Source of the DNA: Acidobacteriota bacterium | GTDB lineage: Bacteria > Acidobacteriota > Blastocatellia > UBA7656 | DNA: 64,000 nt | Assembly: GCA_038040445.1 (NCBI GenBank) | Contig: JBBPIG010000011.1 | Coordinates: forward strand, 1 to 64,000 | Direction: 5' to 3' | Part shown: piece by piece, positions 18,195-27,117 of the stretch | Numbering within the stretch: position 1 is the first letter of the stretch | How the letters are laid out: the number at the start of each line of letters is the position of its first letter | Program-made: the position numbers and the translations under genes | Notes under the pieces: model-generated | Seen by the model: the letters and a program-made list of their open reading frames with translations, nothing else | Told to the model about the DNA's origin: nothing | Databases searched by the model: none

Positions 18195-18348
18195 GATTGC
18201 AGATTGCGGATTGCGGATTGCGGAATTCAGATTGCGGATTTTGGCGCGGTGATAGCCTTGGATTTGCCATTCGACACGCGAAATTCCCCAGCGAGTGTTC
18301 GCTCTTCAATCCGCATTCCGCAATCCGCAATCCGCATCCGCAATTCGT
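18195..18348. repeat. Inverted array of ATTGCGG units
   Basis: Several direct copies of ATTGCGG (18200-18238) face several copies of the complement CCGCAAT (18312-18345), so the 157-bp gap between the waaF-like and pyrophosphorylase genes can fold as a long hairpin. It ends right at the stop codon of the upstream gene. Confidence 0.7.
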
Positions 18349-19386
18349 TTAGACCCCGATCTGGCTGTAATCGGTTAACACCGTCTTATCCCCGAGCACC
18401 GCTCCGCTTCGAACTTCGACCGACCGGCCGATGTGACAGCCCTTTCCTATGACCGAGCCTTGAACCGTCGAGCCCGCGCCCACGCGAGTGCCGGCACGCA
18501 CGACTGAGTTCTCAATTCGCGTGCGCTCTTCGATGTAGCAGTTGCGGCTTACGACCGAGTTGACTATCTGCGCGCCCGCTTTCAATGTGCAACTGGGATC
18601 AACGACAGAAGGCGCTTCGATCTCGGCGGTCGCATCGAACTTTTCGCCCCGCTTGGAGGGCAGCGGCGGCAGAAGGTTTACTCGGCCCGCGATCACATCG
18701 AGGTTCGCTTGCAAATAGCTCGAAGCCGTTCCGATGTCGCGCCAGTAGCCCCGCCAGGTGTACGCAAAGAATGGCTCTTCGCGCTCGAGCAGTTGAGGAA
18801 AGACTCCGTACTCGAACATGAACGGCTCGTCTTCCGGAACGTAGTCCAGCACCCGGGGCTCGAGTATGTAGATGCCCGCGTTTATCGTATCGCAGGTAAC
18901 CTCTTCCGGCTTCGGCTTCTCGAGGAAGCGGCGCACGCGGCCGTCTTTCTCCGTCTCAACCAGACCATACGCCGTCGGATTGGGCACGGGCGTCAGCACG
19001 ATGGTCGCCGCAGCCTGGCGCTCGCGATGAAAGCGAATCACTTCGTTCAAGTCGATGTCAGTCAGCACGTCCCCGTTGAACACGACGGTCGTCTCGCTTA
19101 TCAAAGCTGCGGCGTTTCGATAAGCGCCCGCGGTTCCCAGCGGCGACGCTTCGACGACGTAGCTGACACGAACGTTGTAGTCGGTCCCATCTCCGAGTTT
19201 GTCCTCGATCTTCTGCGGCTGATATGAGAGCGACAAAATGACATCGCGGACGTCGGCCCGCTTGAGCAGTTCGAGTTGATAAAGCAGGAAGGGTTGATTG
19301 GCAATTGGGACTATCGGTTTGGGAGTGTGCATCGTGAGCGGCCGGAGGCGAGTGCCCTTTCCGCCCGCCAGTATTAATGCCTGCAT
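18349..19386 (-). CDS. NDP-sugar pyrophosphorylase with beta-helix tail
   Basis: A 345-residue nucleotidyltransferase that makes an NDP-sugar from a sugar-1-phosphate and NTP. The N-terminus MQALILAGGKGTRLRPLTMH has the GGxGTRL nucleotide loop and PKPIVPIANQPFL the second signature. VVFNGDVLTDID supplies the metal-binding aspartate. The C-terminus (about 255-345) consists of hexapeptide left-handed beta-helix repeats. The pattern fits mannose-1-phosphate guanylyltransferase or a GDP-heptose enzyme; sequence alone does not decide. The ATG at 19386 was chosen over an upstream in-frame start because it gives the family N-terminus. Located before the heptosyltransferase gene. Confidence 0.88.
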   Translation of the reverse strand: MQALILAGGKGTRLRPLTMHTPKPIVPIANQPFLLYQLELLKRADVRDVILSLSYQPQKIEDKLGDGTDYNVRVSYVVEASPLGTAGAYRNAAALISETTVVFNGDVLTDIDLNEVIRFHRERQAAATIVLTPVPNPTAYGLVETEKDGRVRRFLEKPKPEEVTCDTINAGIYILEPRVLDYVPEDEPFMFEYGVFPQLLEREEPFFAYTWRGYWRDIGTASSYLQANLDVIAGRVNLLPPLPSKRGEKFDATAEIEAPSVVDPSCTLKAGAQIVNSVVSRNCYIEERTRIENSVVRAGTRVGAGSTVQGSVIGKGCHIGRSVEVRSGAVLGDKTVLTDYSQIGV

Positions 19387-19527
19387 TGAACCCGTAGCTC
19401 CTGTCGATGATCTGTAACGAGCTAAGATTAAGCAGAAGTCTATCACCGCCGCGCGGACGTGACAAAGGTTCGGGCCGAGCCAGCGGTGTGATAAAATTCG
19501 ATTCACGCATAAGAAAGGCGATACAAA

Positions 19528-20712
19528 ATGACGGACGCAGTTATTCTTTCGGCAGCAAGGACACCGGTCGGAAAACTACTCGGCGTGTTGAAGGATTTCA
19601 GCGCGGTTGATCTGGGAAAGATCGCCGCGCGCGCCGCGATCGAACGCGCCGGTATCGATCCGAATCTGGTTGACGAAGTCATAATGGGCAACGTAGTTCA
19701 AGCTGGAAATGGACAGAACCCCGCGCGCCAGGTAGCGCTCGGCGCGGGCATTCCCAACAGTGTTGCGGCGCTTACGATCAACAAGGTTTGCGGCTCGGGC
19801 TTGAAAGCCGTGATGCTGGCAAGAAATGGAATTAGCGTCGGCGAGATTAACGTAGCGGTTGCGGGCGGTATGGAGTCGATGACCAATGCGCCTTATTTGC
19901 TCAAAGGCGCGCGGCAGGGTTACCGGTTAGGCAACGGGGAGCTGATCGACTCGATGATTCACGACGGTTTGTGGTGCGCGTTCGACAACTGGCACATGGG
20001 CTGCACCGGCGAAGTCGTCGCCGAACGCTACAGTGTCACTCGAGAAGCACAAGATCAGTACGCGCTGGACTCGCATCGTAAAGCAGTGGCCGCCATCAAA
20101 GAAGGGCGCTTCGATCGCGAGATTATTCCGATCGAGATTCCGCAGAAGAAGAGCCAACCGCTGGTTGTTCGAACTGACGAAGGTCCGCGCGAAGATACGT
20201 CGCTCGAAGCTCTCGCAAGATTGAAGCCCGCATTTAAGGAAGGCGGAACCGTGACCGCGGGTAATGCCCCGAGCGTGAACGATGGTGGGGCGGCGGTCGT
20301 GGTCGCTTCGGCTGACGTTGCCCGAAAACTGGGACGCAAGCCGATGGCTCGCATAGTTGCGCAAGCTACGAGCGGCGTGGAACCGAAGCTGGTGATGATG
20401 GCCCCGCTGACCGCGATCCAGAAGACTCTCGAACGAGCCGGGTGGGACCTGGCTGACGTCGGTCTGATCGAGTTGAATGAGGCGTTCTCGGTTCAAGCTG
20501 TTGCTATCACACGCGAGCTGGGGATCGATCCTTCGAGGCTGAACGTCAACGGTGGCGCGGTCGCGCTCGGGCATCCGATCGGGGCAAGCGGCGCCAGAAT
20601 ACTGGTCACGTTGCTTTACGAAATGCAACGCCGCGATGTGAAGCGCGGGCTCGCAGCGTTGTGCCTGGGAGGCGGCAACGCCGTCGCGATGGCTGTCGAG
20701 AGATTAGATTAA
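19528..20712 (+). CDS. atoB: Acetyl-CoA acetyltransferase (thiolase)
   Basis: A 394-residue biosynthetic-type thiolase, condensing two acetyl-CoA to acetoacetyl-CoA or doing the reverse. The active-site cysteine is C88 in [14 protein letters not shown]. The second and third motifs, [20 protein letters not shown] and [11 protein letters not shown], supply the catalytic histidine and second cysteine. Length is exactly the family norm. AAAGGCGAT precedes the ATG. No other beta-oxidation or ketone gene is adjacent, although an acyl-CoA synthetase lies elsewhere in the window. Confidence 0.94.
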   Translation: MTDAVILSAARTPVGKLLGVLKDFSAVDLGKIAARAAIERAGIDPNLVDEVIMGNVVQAGNGQNPARQVALGAGIPNSVAALTINKVCGSGLKAVMLARNGISVGEINVAVAGGMESMTNAPYLLKGARQGYRLGNGELIDSMIHDGLWCAFDNWHMGCTGEVVAERYSVTREAQDQYALDSHRKAVAAIKEGRFDREIIPIEIPQKKSQPLVVRTDEGPREDTSLEALARLKPAFKEGGTVTAGNAPSVNDGGAAVVVASADVARKLGRKPMARIVAQATSGVEPKLVMMAPLTAIQKTLERAGWDLADVGLIELNEAFSVQAVAITRELGIDPSRLNVNGGAVALGHPIGASGARILVTLLYEMQRRDVKRGLAALCLGGGNAVAMAVERLD

Positions 20713-20868
20713 AAGCCCCCGGAGACGTTGATCTGCCTTTGGATGTCAGCCCGCAGTGAGTTTAGAAGCTAGTTTACATTAGCTCCGGTCATTCGATCCG
20801 AGCCATCGTAATTTCTGATAGTGTCCTAGTCGACCAACACAAGATTAGGACTCTACCCGTATTTCCTG

Positions 20869-22845
20869 ATGCCCAAAAACAAGCGGTCAAATAGTGCCTC
20901 ACGTGCTGTGAAAAGAGGGCGTACGCCCGAGTCGAATGTCGTCACTCCTCTAGCCGCGGAGTCTGGAGACGCGGGCGCGCATCACTCTGCGCCACCATCC
21001 CGTTTAGTGTGGCGGCCGATCTATGCATTGATCCCGCCGTTGCTCGCGCTGATCACGTCGATCAATAGTCTCAGGAACGGCTTCGCATTCGATGACGAAC
21101 AGCAACTGCTGAGGAATGAGTTCATCAAAAGCCTCGCCAATCTGCCGGGCGCATTCACTACGAGTGTATGGTCGTTCATGGGCGACACTGCGTCGCTGAA
21201 TCCAGACGCGTATTACCGGCCGCTGTTTACAACTCTGTTTACAATAAACTACGCCGTATTCGGCACGACGGCCTGGGGTTGGCATCTGGTAAACGTGTTA
21301 GTCCATGCGGGAGTAACTCTGCTTGTCTGGCTCGTGCTCAAAGAAGTTACAAATCGCGAGGGGGTTTCAGCCATCGCGGCCGCGTTGTTCGCGGTCCATC
21401 CGGTACATGCGGAACCGGTCGCCTGGATATCGGGTGTCACCGATCCCTGGTTGGCGCTGTTCGTTCTGCCTGCTTTCTACTTCTATCTGCGATACCACAA
21501 AGACGGGCGAAAGCGCCTGATGGCAGCCGCGCTTTGTTTCTACTTTCTCGCTCTGTTGAGCAAAGAGACCGCGATTGTGCTGCCGGTGGTCGTTGCCTAT
21601 TGCGAGCTCGTGCATTTCAAGGATTCGCGCTCGCTGCGGCAGAAGGCGATCGCCCTGACAATGATTGGCGCCTTGTTTGCCGTGCCTACGCTGATCTATT
21701 TGCTACTGCGCAACCACGCCATCGAAGCGTTCTTCTTAAGGACCAATCCGCGATTTACCTGGGGCGAAGCACTTCTGACGACGCCGCTGGCGGCGATGAA
21801 GTACCTTACTCTGCTTGTGGTACCCGCGGACTACAGCGTGCATCATTACACCTTGCCGGTTGAATCGCTCACGTTCGCCGCTTTCTACGGACCGCTCGCT
21901 TTGATAGCGGCAGCCGTCGTTGCGATTCTGATTGGTAGATCGCGCGCGCTGATGTTTGCAGCCGTCTGGTTCGTGGCATGGATTGCGCCGCCTCTCGCCG
22001 GGTTGCGAGTGTTCGACCCGCAGTATTCGATCCAGGAAAGGTATTTGTATCTTCCATCAATGGGCTTCTGCCTGGCGGTAGCACTCGGGATCGAGTGGCT
22101 GGCAGCGCGCAGGTTGGCTGCTGTGTCCGGTCGCGTTGTCGCGGCGATGCTGTTGATTGCGATGGTGATTGCGCTGGGAGCGGTCCACCTCAATCAGAAC
22201 CTCGTTTGGCGGAGCACGATAAGCTTGTTCCAGCACATTGTCGCGGTCGATCCGCGCTCTCCGCTCGCGCGCAACGAACTGGCCAGCACGTATTATGGCG
22301 CAGGCCGGCGACAAGAGGCTGAGGCCGAGACGCGGACAGCCCTCGAGCTGGATCCTAAATTTGTCGATGCGTACATCAGCCTCGCCGCGTTCGCCTTCAA
22401 CAACGGCAAATCCGATCAGTCAATCAAATACCTGGAGCAGGCGAAGTCTTTGGTAGGGGAGAGAAGGTTGAAACACCGGTATCTGGGAAGGATTCACTCG
22501 GATTTGGGTTTTTACTACGAGCAGCGCAAAGAGTTCGACCGCGCTGAGCAGAACCTCCGTCTTGCGGCCGATACTCTTCCGTGCGCCAAAACTTTCATTG
22601 CACTCGGGCAGTTCTATCTTGATCGCCGCCGCTACGAAGAAGCGCGAGAATTACTTGAGCAAAGCTTGCCACAAGTCTCCCGCCGATATGCGCCGATACA
22701 CCTTCAGCTCGCCAAGACTTTTGACGCTCTGGGTCAGCGCGACCGAGCCTTGTCGGAATATCAGAAATACATCGAGCTTGCTCCGTATGCCCCAGACAGC
22801 GTCGAGGCGAGACGCCGCCTTGCTCAACTCCAGTCCGCGAACTAA
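20869..22845 (+). CDS. Polytopic membrane protein with C-terminal TPRs (TMTC-like)
   Basis: A 658-residue protein. After a charged N-terminal tail of about 45 residues come about ten membrane helices (residues about 45-440). The early loop shows FAFDDEQQLLRNEFI and PDAYYRPLFTTLF.. LVNVLVHAGVTLL, a pattern of PMT/ArnT-like glycosyltransferases and of eukaryotic TMTC O-mannosyltransferases. An acidic DD in the first loop is where such enzymes hold catalytic residues. The last 210 residues are TPR repeats (LARNELASTYYGAGRRQEAE and others). It may glycosylate exported proteins; that is inference. No obvious partner genes. Confidence 0.75.
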   Translation: MPKNKRSNSASRAVKRGRTPESNVVTPLAAESGDAGAHHSAPPSRLVWRPIYALIPPLLALITSINSLRNGFAFDDEQQLLRNEFIKSLANLPGAFTTSVWSFMGDTASLNPDAYYRPLFTTLFTINYAVFGTTAWGWHLVNVLVHAGVTLLVWLVLKEVTNREGVSAIAAALFAVHPVHAEPVAWISGVTDPWLALFVLPAFYFYLRYHKDGRKRLMAAALCFYFLALLSKETAIVLPVVVAYCELVHFKDSRSLRQKAIALTMIGALFAVPTLIYLLLRNHAIEAFFLRTNPRFTWGEALLTTPLAAMKYLTLLVVPADYSVHHYTLPVESLTFAAFYGPLALIAAAVVAILIGRSRALMFAAVWFVAWIAPPLAGLRVFDPQYSIQERYLYLPSMGFCLAVALGIEWLAARRLAAVSGRVVAAMLLIAMVIALGAVHLNQNLVWRSTISLFQHIVAVDPRSPLARNELASTYYGAGRRQEAEAETRTALELDPKFVDAYISLAAFAFNNGKSDQSIKYLEQAKSLVGERRLKHRYLGRIHSDLGFYYEQRKEFDRAEQNLRLAADTLPCAKTFIALGQFYLDRRRYEEARELLEQSLPQVSRRYAPIHLQLAKTFDALGQRDRALSEYQKYIELAPYAPDSVEARRRLAQLQSAN

Positions 22846-22929
22846 GCTCTTTTGCGGTCGCGATCAAATGGCGGAGCCGGCTTCGCTCATTGGCGGCGAT
22901 TGAATGTCAACCGCAAGGGAGATCACTGA

Positions 22930-24132
22930 ATGTCCACACGCGTAACCTCGAAGTCCATGCCAGTCACGTTGGCGATGGCGTTGGTGCTTACTGTCTCGGG
23001 CGTCGGGAAAAGCGGCCCAGCCAAAACGCCAGACCCGCTCTCGATGGGACCCCTCCCGGTCGGCGTGACGACCAGCGTCTTCGTCGATACCAGCCGCACC
23101 GACAACCTCACCAAACAGCCACGCACGCTGGTGACCGAGATCTGGTACCCGGCGACAGACGACGCGCGGCGCATGCCGAAGAACAAGTACTCGGACTTCA
23201 TAACCGGGGGCGTGACTCCTGAAATCGATGAGCTGATCAAAAAGACTTACAAGATGAGCGCAGCCGAGATCGACAAGATCTACTGGAACGAGGCTCATCG
23301 AAATGCCGCCGTGCGCAAAGGGCGATTTCCGCTGGTGGTTTTCTCGCACGGCAACGGAGGCTCACGCAATCAAAACACTTTCTGGTGCGATTACCTGGCA
23401 AGCCACGGCTACATTGTGGTCTCGCCCGATCACACCGGCAACGCCAGATGGACGATCATCGACGGCAAGCCCATTGTTTCTCAAGGATCGGAGCGTACTA
23501 ACTCCGCGAAAGACCGGCCTATCGATGTGAGATTCCTGCTCGACCAGATGATTCGCTGGGATAAGGGCGCCGATAAGCGATTCACCGGCCGCATCGATAC
23601 TGACCACGCAGCCATCACCGGTATGTCATTTGGCTCGTACACGGCGCACTGGGCTTCGGACCAGGAGCCGCGATTCAAGGCAGTCATCGCGATGTCGGGC
23701 GCTCCACCGTCGCACACAAACCTCGCTGTGCCGTCGCTGCGCATGCTTGGGACAGAGGACAGGACGATTGGCCCCGCGGGCAACGCCGCTATTCGCGACA
23801 ATCACACGAAGCACACCGGTCCGTCGTTTCTGCTCGAGATGAAGAACGGCGGGCACTTTTCGTTCACCGACATGTTCAAGATCAACAAACACTTTGGCGA
23901 CGGCGTCGGAGAGGGAAAGCGCCGAGAAACGAATGAGCCCTTCGAGTTCACTTCGATGGAGACGACTTACAGGATCATCAACTCCTACAGCGTGGCTTTT
24001 CTGGGCTACTACTTGAAAGGCGAGAAGGAGTACGTGAGCTTTCTCGGCAGAAACCAGTGGCAGGATGTGATGATCTGGGATGTGAAGGGTGTCCCGGGAG
24101 ACGCAGCAGCAGCGACCAAAGATAAACGATGA
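22930..24132 (+). CDS. Exported alpha/beta hydrolase (PAF-acetylhydrolase/dienelactone hydrolase-like)
   Basis: A 400-residue protein with an N-terminal signal peptide (PVTLAMALVLTVSGVGKSG). The alpha/beta-hydrolase core shows the oxyanion-hole HGNGGSRN after LVVFSHG and the nucleophile elbow GMSFGSYTAHW; a candidate histidine is in NGGHFSFTD. The N-terminal LPVGVTTSVFVDTSRTD..TEIWYPATD pattern is seen in esterases related to platelet-activating factor acetylhydrolase. Substrate not known. GGGAG precedes the ATG. It is followed by a perfect hairpin repeat. Confidence 0.85.
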   Translation: MSTRVTSKSMPVTLAMALVLTVSGVGKSGPAKTPDPLSMGPLPVGVTTSVFVDTSRTDNLTKQPRTLVTEIWYPATDDARRMPKNKYSDFITGGVTPEIDELIKKTYKMSAAEIDKIYWNEAHRNAAVRKGRFPLVVFSHGNGGSRNQNTFWCDYLASHGYIVVSPDHTGNARWTIIDGKPIVSQGSERTNSAKDRPIDVRFLLDQMIRWDKGADKRFTGRIDTDHAAITGMSFGSYTAHWASDQEPRFKAVIAMSGAPPSHTNLAVPSLRMLGTEDRTIGPAGNAAIRDNHTKHTGPSFLLEMKNGGHFSFTDMFKINKHFGDGVGEGKRRETNEPFEFTSMETTYRIINSYSVAFLGYYLKGEKEYVSFLGRNQWQDVMIWDVKGVPGDAAAATKDKR

Positions 24133-24175
24133 TAGACCCACAGAGGGCTGTCACCAGACCTGTCTCAGGTTTCAG

Positions 24176-24252
24176 TCGGGAAGGGTGGCTTGCCCCCGCT
24201 CTTTCCGGAGACTGCTTAAGCAAGAATAGCGGGGGCAAGCCACCCTTCCCGA
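24176..24252. repeat. Palindromic intergenic repeat, family A copy 2
   Basis: A perfect 25-bp inverted repeat (24176-24200 and 24228-24252) with a 27-nt loop, with arms beginning TCGGGAAGGGTGGCTTGCCC. It is the same design as the repeat at 592-689, and three stem positions differ between copies with matching changes on the other arm. It lies between the convergent hydrolase and DDAH genes. Confidence 0.85.
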
Positions 24253-24404
24253 CCGCGAGCTTGAGGGACAACGCCATTACTGGCAGTCGCATGGTGGACT
24301 CAGAGGTAAGCAAAGTGGTCAAGCTCGGAGGGTTGACCGAAGACCTCAGATTTCTTCCCGGCTGGAAGCTGCAACCTCATTGATCAACCGGCAAACATCA
24401 CGAA

Positions 24405-25193
24405 CTAGTTTTCACCCGAACCCAATCCGCTGTCCTCGAAGATTAAGCTCGTGCAGGTCACGCCTGCCTCTGCTTTCTGCAATTCAGACACGTCGATCGC
24501 TCGCACGCGGAAGCCTCGCCGCTCGAGCAGCGCGCGGGTATGAGGGAAAGAAGCAGGAAGCACGACAACATCCTTGACCAGCAGCGCGTTCCCTGCGGCC
24601 GGCTCTTCATCGGGAACATCGATCAGTTCAAATCGACGGAGTGGTTCTGCATCTATCCACGACCGATTCACCAAGACAGTAGCGTTGCCAATGTAAGAAC
24701 ACGCGCTCTTTAGATGAAGGCAGCCTCTCACCTCGACGGGGTGCACCTGGTAATCGTACGGCCGAAGGATGGCGCTCAATTGGGCGATGCCTTCGCGATT
24801 GGTGCGCTGCGACAAACCTACGAACACCTCAGGGCCGGCTCGCATCACGTCACCGCCATCTAAAGTAGCCGGCTCGGCCAGAAACTTGATCGGTCGATAA
24901 CGCGAGAGCGCGTCCGCCAAACTCCTGGCTTCGGGTCGTCTGCTTGGCGCTCCCATAACAGAGATGATTGCGACTTCATTGAAAACCAAAGCAGGGTCTT
25001 CCACAAAGACGGCATCCGGAAGGTGCGGTTCGGCGGGAAGAGAAACAATGCGAACGCCGAGTTCTGCGAGGCAGTCTTGATATGCTGTGTGCTGCGCGAT
25101 TGCCTTGGAAACGTCGATCGGCTGCCTGGCGTGAAACGACAGCTCGCAATCGTTGATGCTCGGGCTGACCTGACGAGTGATTGCCGTTAGCAT
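24405..25193 (-). CDS. Dimethylarginine dimethylaminohydrolase (DDAH-like)
   Basis: A 262-residue amidinotransferase-fold enzyme predicted to hydrolyse N-omega-methylated arginines to citrulline and methylamines. LPDAVFVEDPALV near residue 60, LDGGDVMR near 111, H160 in RGCLHLKSACS and C247 in GVTCTSLIF match the substrate-binding and His/Cys catalytic positions of Pseudomonas DDAH (H162/C249). The related arginine deiminases are much longer. The ATG at 25193 was chosen because the longer frame adds 47 residues not typical of the family. It follows the ceramidase-like gene on the same strand with a 75-bp repeat-containing gap. Confidence 0.88.
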   Translation of the reverse strand: MLTAITRQVSPSINDCELSFHARQPIDVSKAIAQHTAYQDCLAELGVRIVSLPAEPHLPDAVFVEDPALVFNEVAIISVMGAPSRRPEARSLADALSRYRPIKFLAEPATLDGGDVMRAGPEVFVGLSQRTNREGIAQLSAILRPYDYQVHPVEVRGCLHLKSACSYIGNATVLVNRSWIDAEPLRRFELIDVPDEEPAAGNALLVKDVVVLPASFPHTRALLERRGFRVRAIDVSELQKAEAGVTCTSLIFEDSGLGSGEN

Positions 25194-25204
25194 GTTAAGT
25201 CGTT

Positions 25205-25265
25205 TCGCGATTAGGAAGCCGTTTCGCGCAAAGCACGCAAAGACTCGCAAAGGACGCAAAGAGCA
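25205..25265. repeat. CGCAAAG direct repeats
   Basis: Four to five spaced copies of CGCAAAG (CGCAAAGCACGCAAAG, then CGCAAAGGACGCAAAG) fill the gap between the DDAH-like and ceramidase-like genes. No ORF or operator can be assigned. Confidence 0.6.
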
Positions 25266-25267
25266 AC

Positions 25268-26950
25268 TTACTTCCTGCAAGCCGCCGAGTCGGGTGTCCT
25301 TCCACCAAGCAACGTCGCCGCCACGCACGCCCACCGCGGAGCAAGCTGTGAACTCGCGGAATTCGTCTCGTGATAGTGGTCAGGCATACCCGTCGCTTTG
25401 CACGGGTCCTGCGCCTCGCGAAGCCCCCGCGCCGGGTCGGGAGACGGCGCGATAAAATCGTAACCAGGCACGATATAGCCAAACTCGTCGGGGCACAGCC
25501 CAAACACGAACTTGTACTTCTTGGTCATCAGGTCGCGCACGCTCGGTTCAGCCGGACGCCTGGTATCCGCTTCAACGCAATCGCGGCGGCGATGCTTGTC
25601 TACCCCGTAGAAGACTTCCGGAAACAATTCGCCGGGAGTCGTGACGATCTGCGCATCGCCAATAACTATGGCATAGACTGTGGACTCGAGCTCAGGCCGT
25701 TCGCCCGGGCGAGGCATCGGCATCGTATCGAGAACGCCCTTGCTCGCCAGGAATAGATAGCCCGAGTTGTCCATCGGCGCTCGCAGCGTAGCCTTCTTCA
25801 AATCGATTCCGGATGTGCTGCTCCACTCGCCTCGTTCCAGAGCTTCGAATACCGCTTTTGCTACATCGCGCCCTATAGCTTCAGTCCGCTCAAAGGTGTA
25901 CTCGGGACGTTTGCTGTCAGGCTTCAACGGATAGTCTTTGCCATCGAATCGAGCGCGATCGGCGAGCTTGTTATTCGAGTCGCCAATGATCTCCACCGCG
26001 CCGAGGTCGCCGCTTATGTAGATCGCCGTGCCGCCATACTTCTTTTCGACCGCCGCTCGCACCGCGTGAGGAAAGTCCGATGTGATCACGGTGTTTTTGC
26101 TCTCCATCGATTCCGGGTGAGTGTTCCAGTTGATGAGGGTCGCGATTACTCTGTCGAGCCGGTTTCGCGAGCCGTCGAAAAACTGCATCACTCGCAGTTC
26201 TTCATCAAAGAAGTTCGGGGGCCGCCCGTAAGTGCGGGTCTGCATCCCTGCGATTGACGGAGAGTTTCGGGGATCAGTCCGCCCGAGCTTCATCACCGCG
26301 CGCACAGTCGAAGCGCCAGCCTGGTTGATCGCCTTCGCAATCTGCCGATCGACAAATCGAAGGTACTTCGGATACTTGCCGTCGCTGAGCGCGTTCGGCC
26401 CCCACGCGCCGATGGTATCAGGCGCCTCGTGGTTGTGAGTGCTGGCGACCAGAATCTCGTTCAAACCTAGCCGGGGTTCGATCAGCTTCTTGATCTCGTC
26501 AACTCCGTAGAAGTTTGCTTTCGAGTAATACCCGATGACGTCAATCGATACGATCGCAATTTTGGTCTCGCCGTATTCCATCACGATCGCGCGCGCCCAC
26601 AAATCATCGTGCTTGCCTGTAGCCGGCCGATTGTTGCCAAAGCCCGCGAGGTATATTCCGTCGTACTTGCCCTTCGAGCTTGAGTCGAGCGCATCGTTGC
26701 CGGGATCATCTTCGAAAGGCTCGCCCGAATCCCAGCGTCCGTTGTGATTGGCGTCGGTGAACTTCTCACCCCACACTCCCGAATCGGTGATCGTTCCGTT
26801 CCAGTCAGAATTTGGTCCGAAAGGCGTGATCGGTAGGGCCGCGACTCCGATCTTCAAGCCGCGTTTCTCGACGTTCACCACGGGTGAGAGTGCGCCGAGC
26901 TGTGCGAACAACAGCATGCATACGAGCGCTGAGACGAGGGTTTTCGACAT
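25268..26950 (-). CDS. Exported neutral/alkaline ceramidase-like hydrolase
   Basis: A 560-residue protein with a signal peptide ([19 protein letters not shown]). The start of the mature part ([14 protein letters not shown]), [12 protein letters not shown] and [13 protein letters not shown] with its zinc-ligand-type HNH are typical of the non-lysosomal ceramidase-like superfamily. An extra segment near residue 60-90 ([20 protein letters not shown]) looks like a calcium-binding loop. Ceramidases cleave the amide of sphingolipids, but many bacterial relatives are uncharacterised. The ATG at 26950 has GGAG six bases upstream; the block carrying it is tandemly duplicated. Confidence 0.8.
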   Translation of the reverse strand: MSKTLVSALVCMLLFAQLGALSPVVNVEKRGLKIGVAALPITPFGPNSDWNGTITDSGVWGEKFTDANHNGRWDSGEPFEDDPGNDALDSSSKGKYDGIYLAGFGNNRPATGKHDDLWARAIVMEYGETKIAIVSIDVIGYYSKANFYGVDEIKKLIEPRLGLNEILVASTHNHEAPDTIGAWGPNALSDGKYPKYLRFVDRQIAKAINQAGASTVRAVMKLGRTDPRNSPSIAGMQTRTYGRPPNFFDEELRVMQFFDGSRNRLDRVIATLINWNTHPESMESKNTVITSDFPHAVRAAVEKKYGGTAIYISGDLGAVEIIGDSNNKLADRARFDGKDYPLKPDSKRPEYTFERTEAIGRDVAKAVFEALERGEWSSTSGIDLKKATLRAPMDNSGYLFLASKGVLDTMPMPRPGERPELESTVYAIVIGDAQIVTTPGELFPEVFYGVDKHRRRDCVEADTRRPAEPSVRDLMTKKYKFVFGLCPDEFGYIVPGYDFIAPSPDPARGLREAQDPCKATGMPDHYHETNSASSQLAPRWACVAATLLGGRTPDSAACRK

Positions 26951-26951
26951 T

Positions 26952-26989
26952 GTTTCTCCGCTCGGTCTTGGTTTCTCCGCTCGGTCTTG
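26952..26989. repeat. Tandem 19-bp duplication carrying the ribosome binding site
   Basis: GTTTCTCCGCTCGGTCTTG occurs twice head to tail (26952-26970, 26971-26989) immediately upstream of the ceramidase-like start. On the coding strand each copy contains CGGAGAAAC, so two Shine-Dalgarno sequences stand in series and only the proximal one is spaced for initiation. Confidence 0.85.
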
Positions 26990-27060
26990 CGAGGCGAGCC
27001 GAATGAAAGAGCGCCTTATGATAGCGTTTGTCACGCACACGCTCAAGGATTGTTGTCAGT

Positions 27061-27100
27061 AGGGAATTGCCGGGATTTGCCGGGATTTGCCGGGCTTTGC
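27061..27100. repeat. Decamer tandem repeat CGGGATTTGC
   Basis: Four head-to-tail 10-bp units (the first AGGGAATTGC, then two perfect CGGGATTTGC, then CGGGCTTTGC) lie between the metalloprotease stop and the ceramidase-like gene. Confidence 0.85.
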
Positions 27101-27117
27101 GTCGAGCCGGAAGCGGT

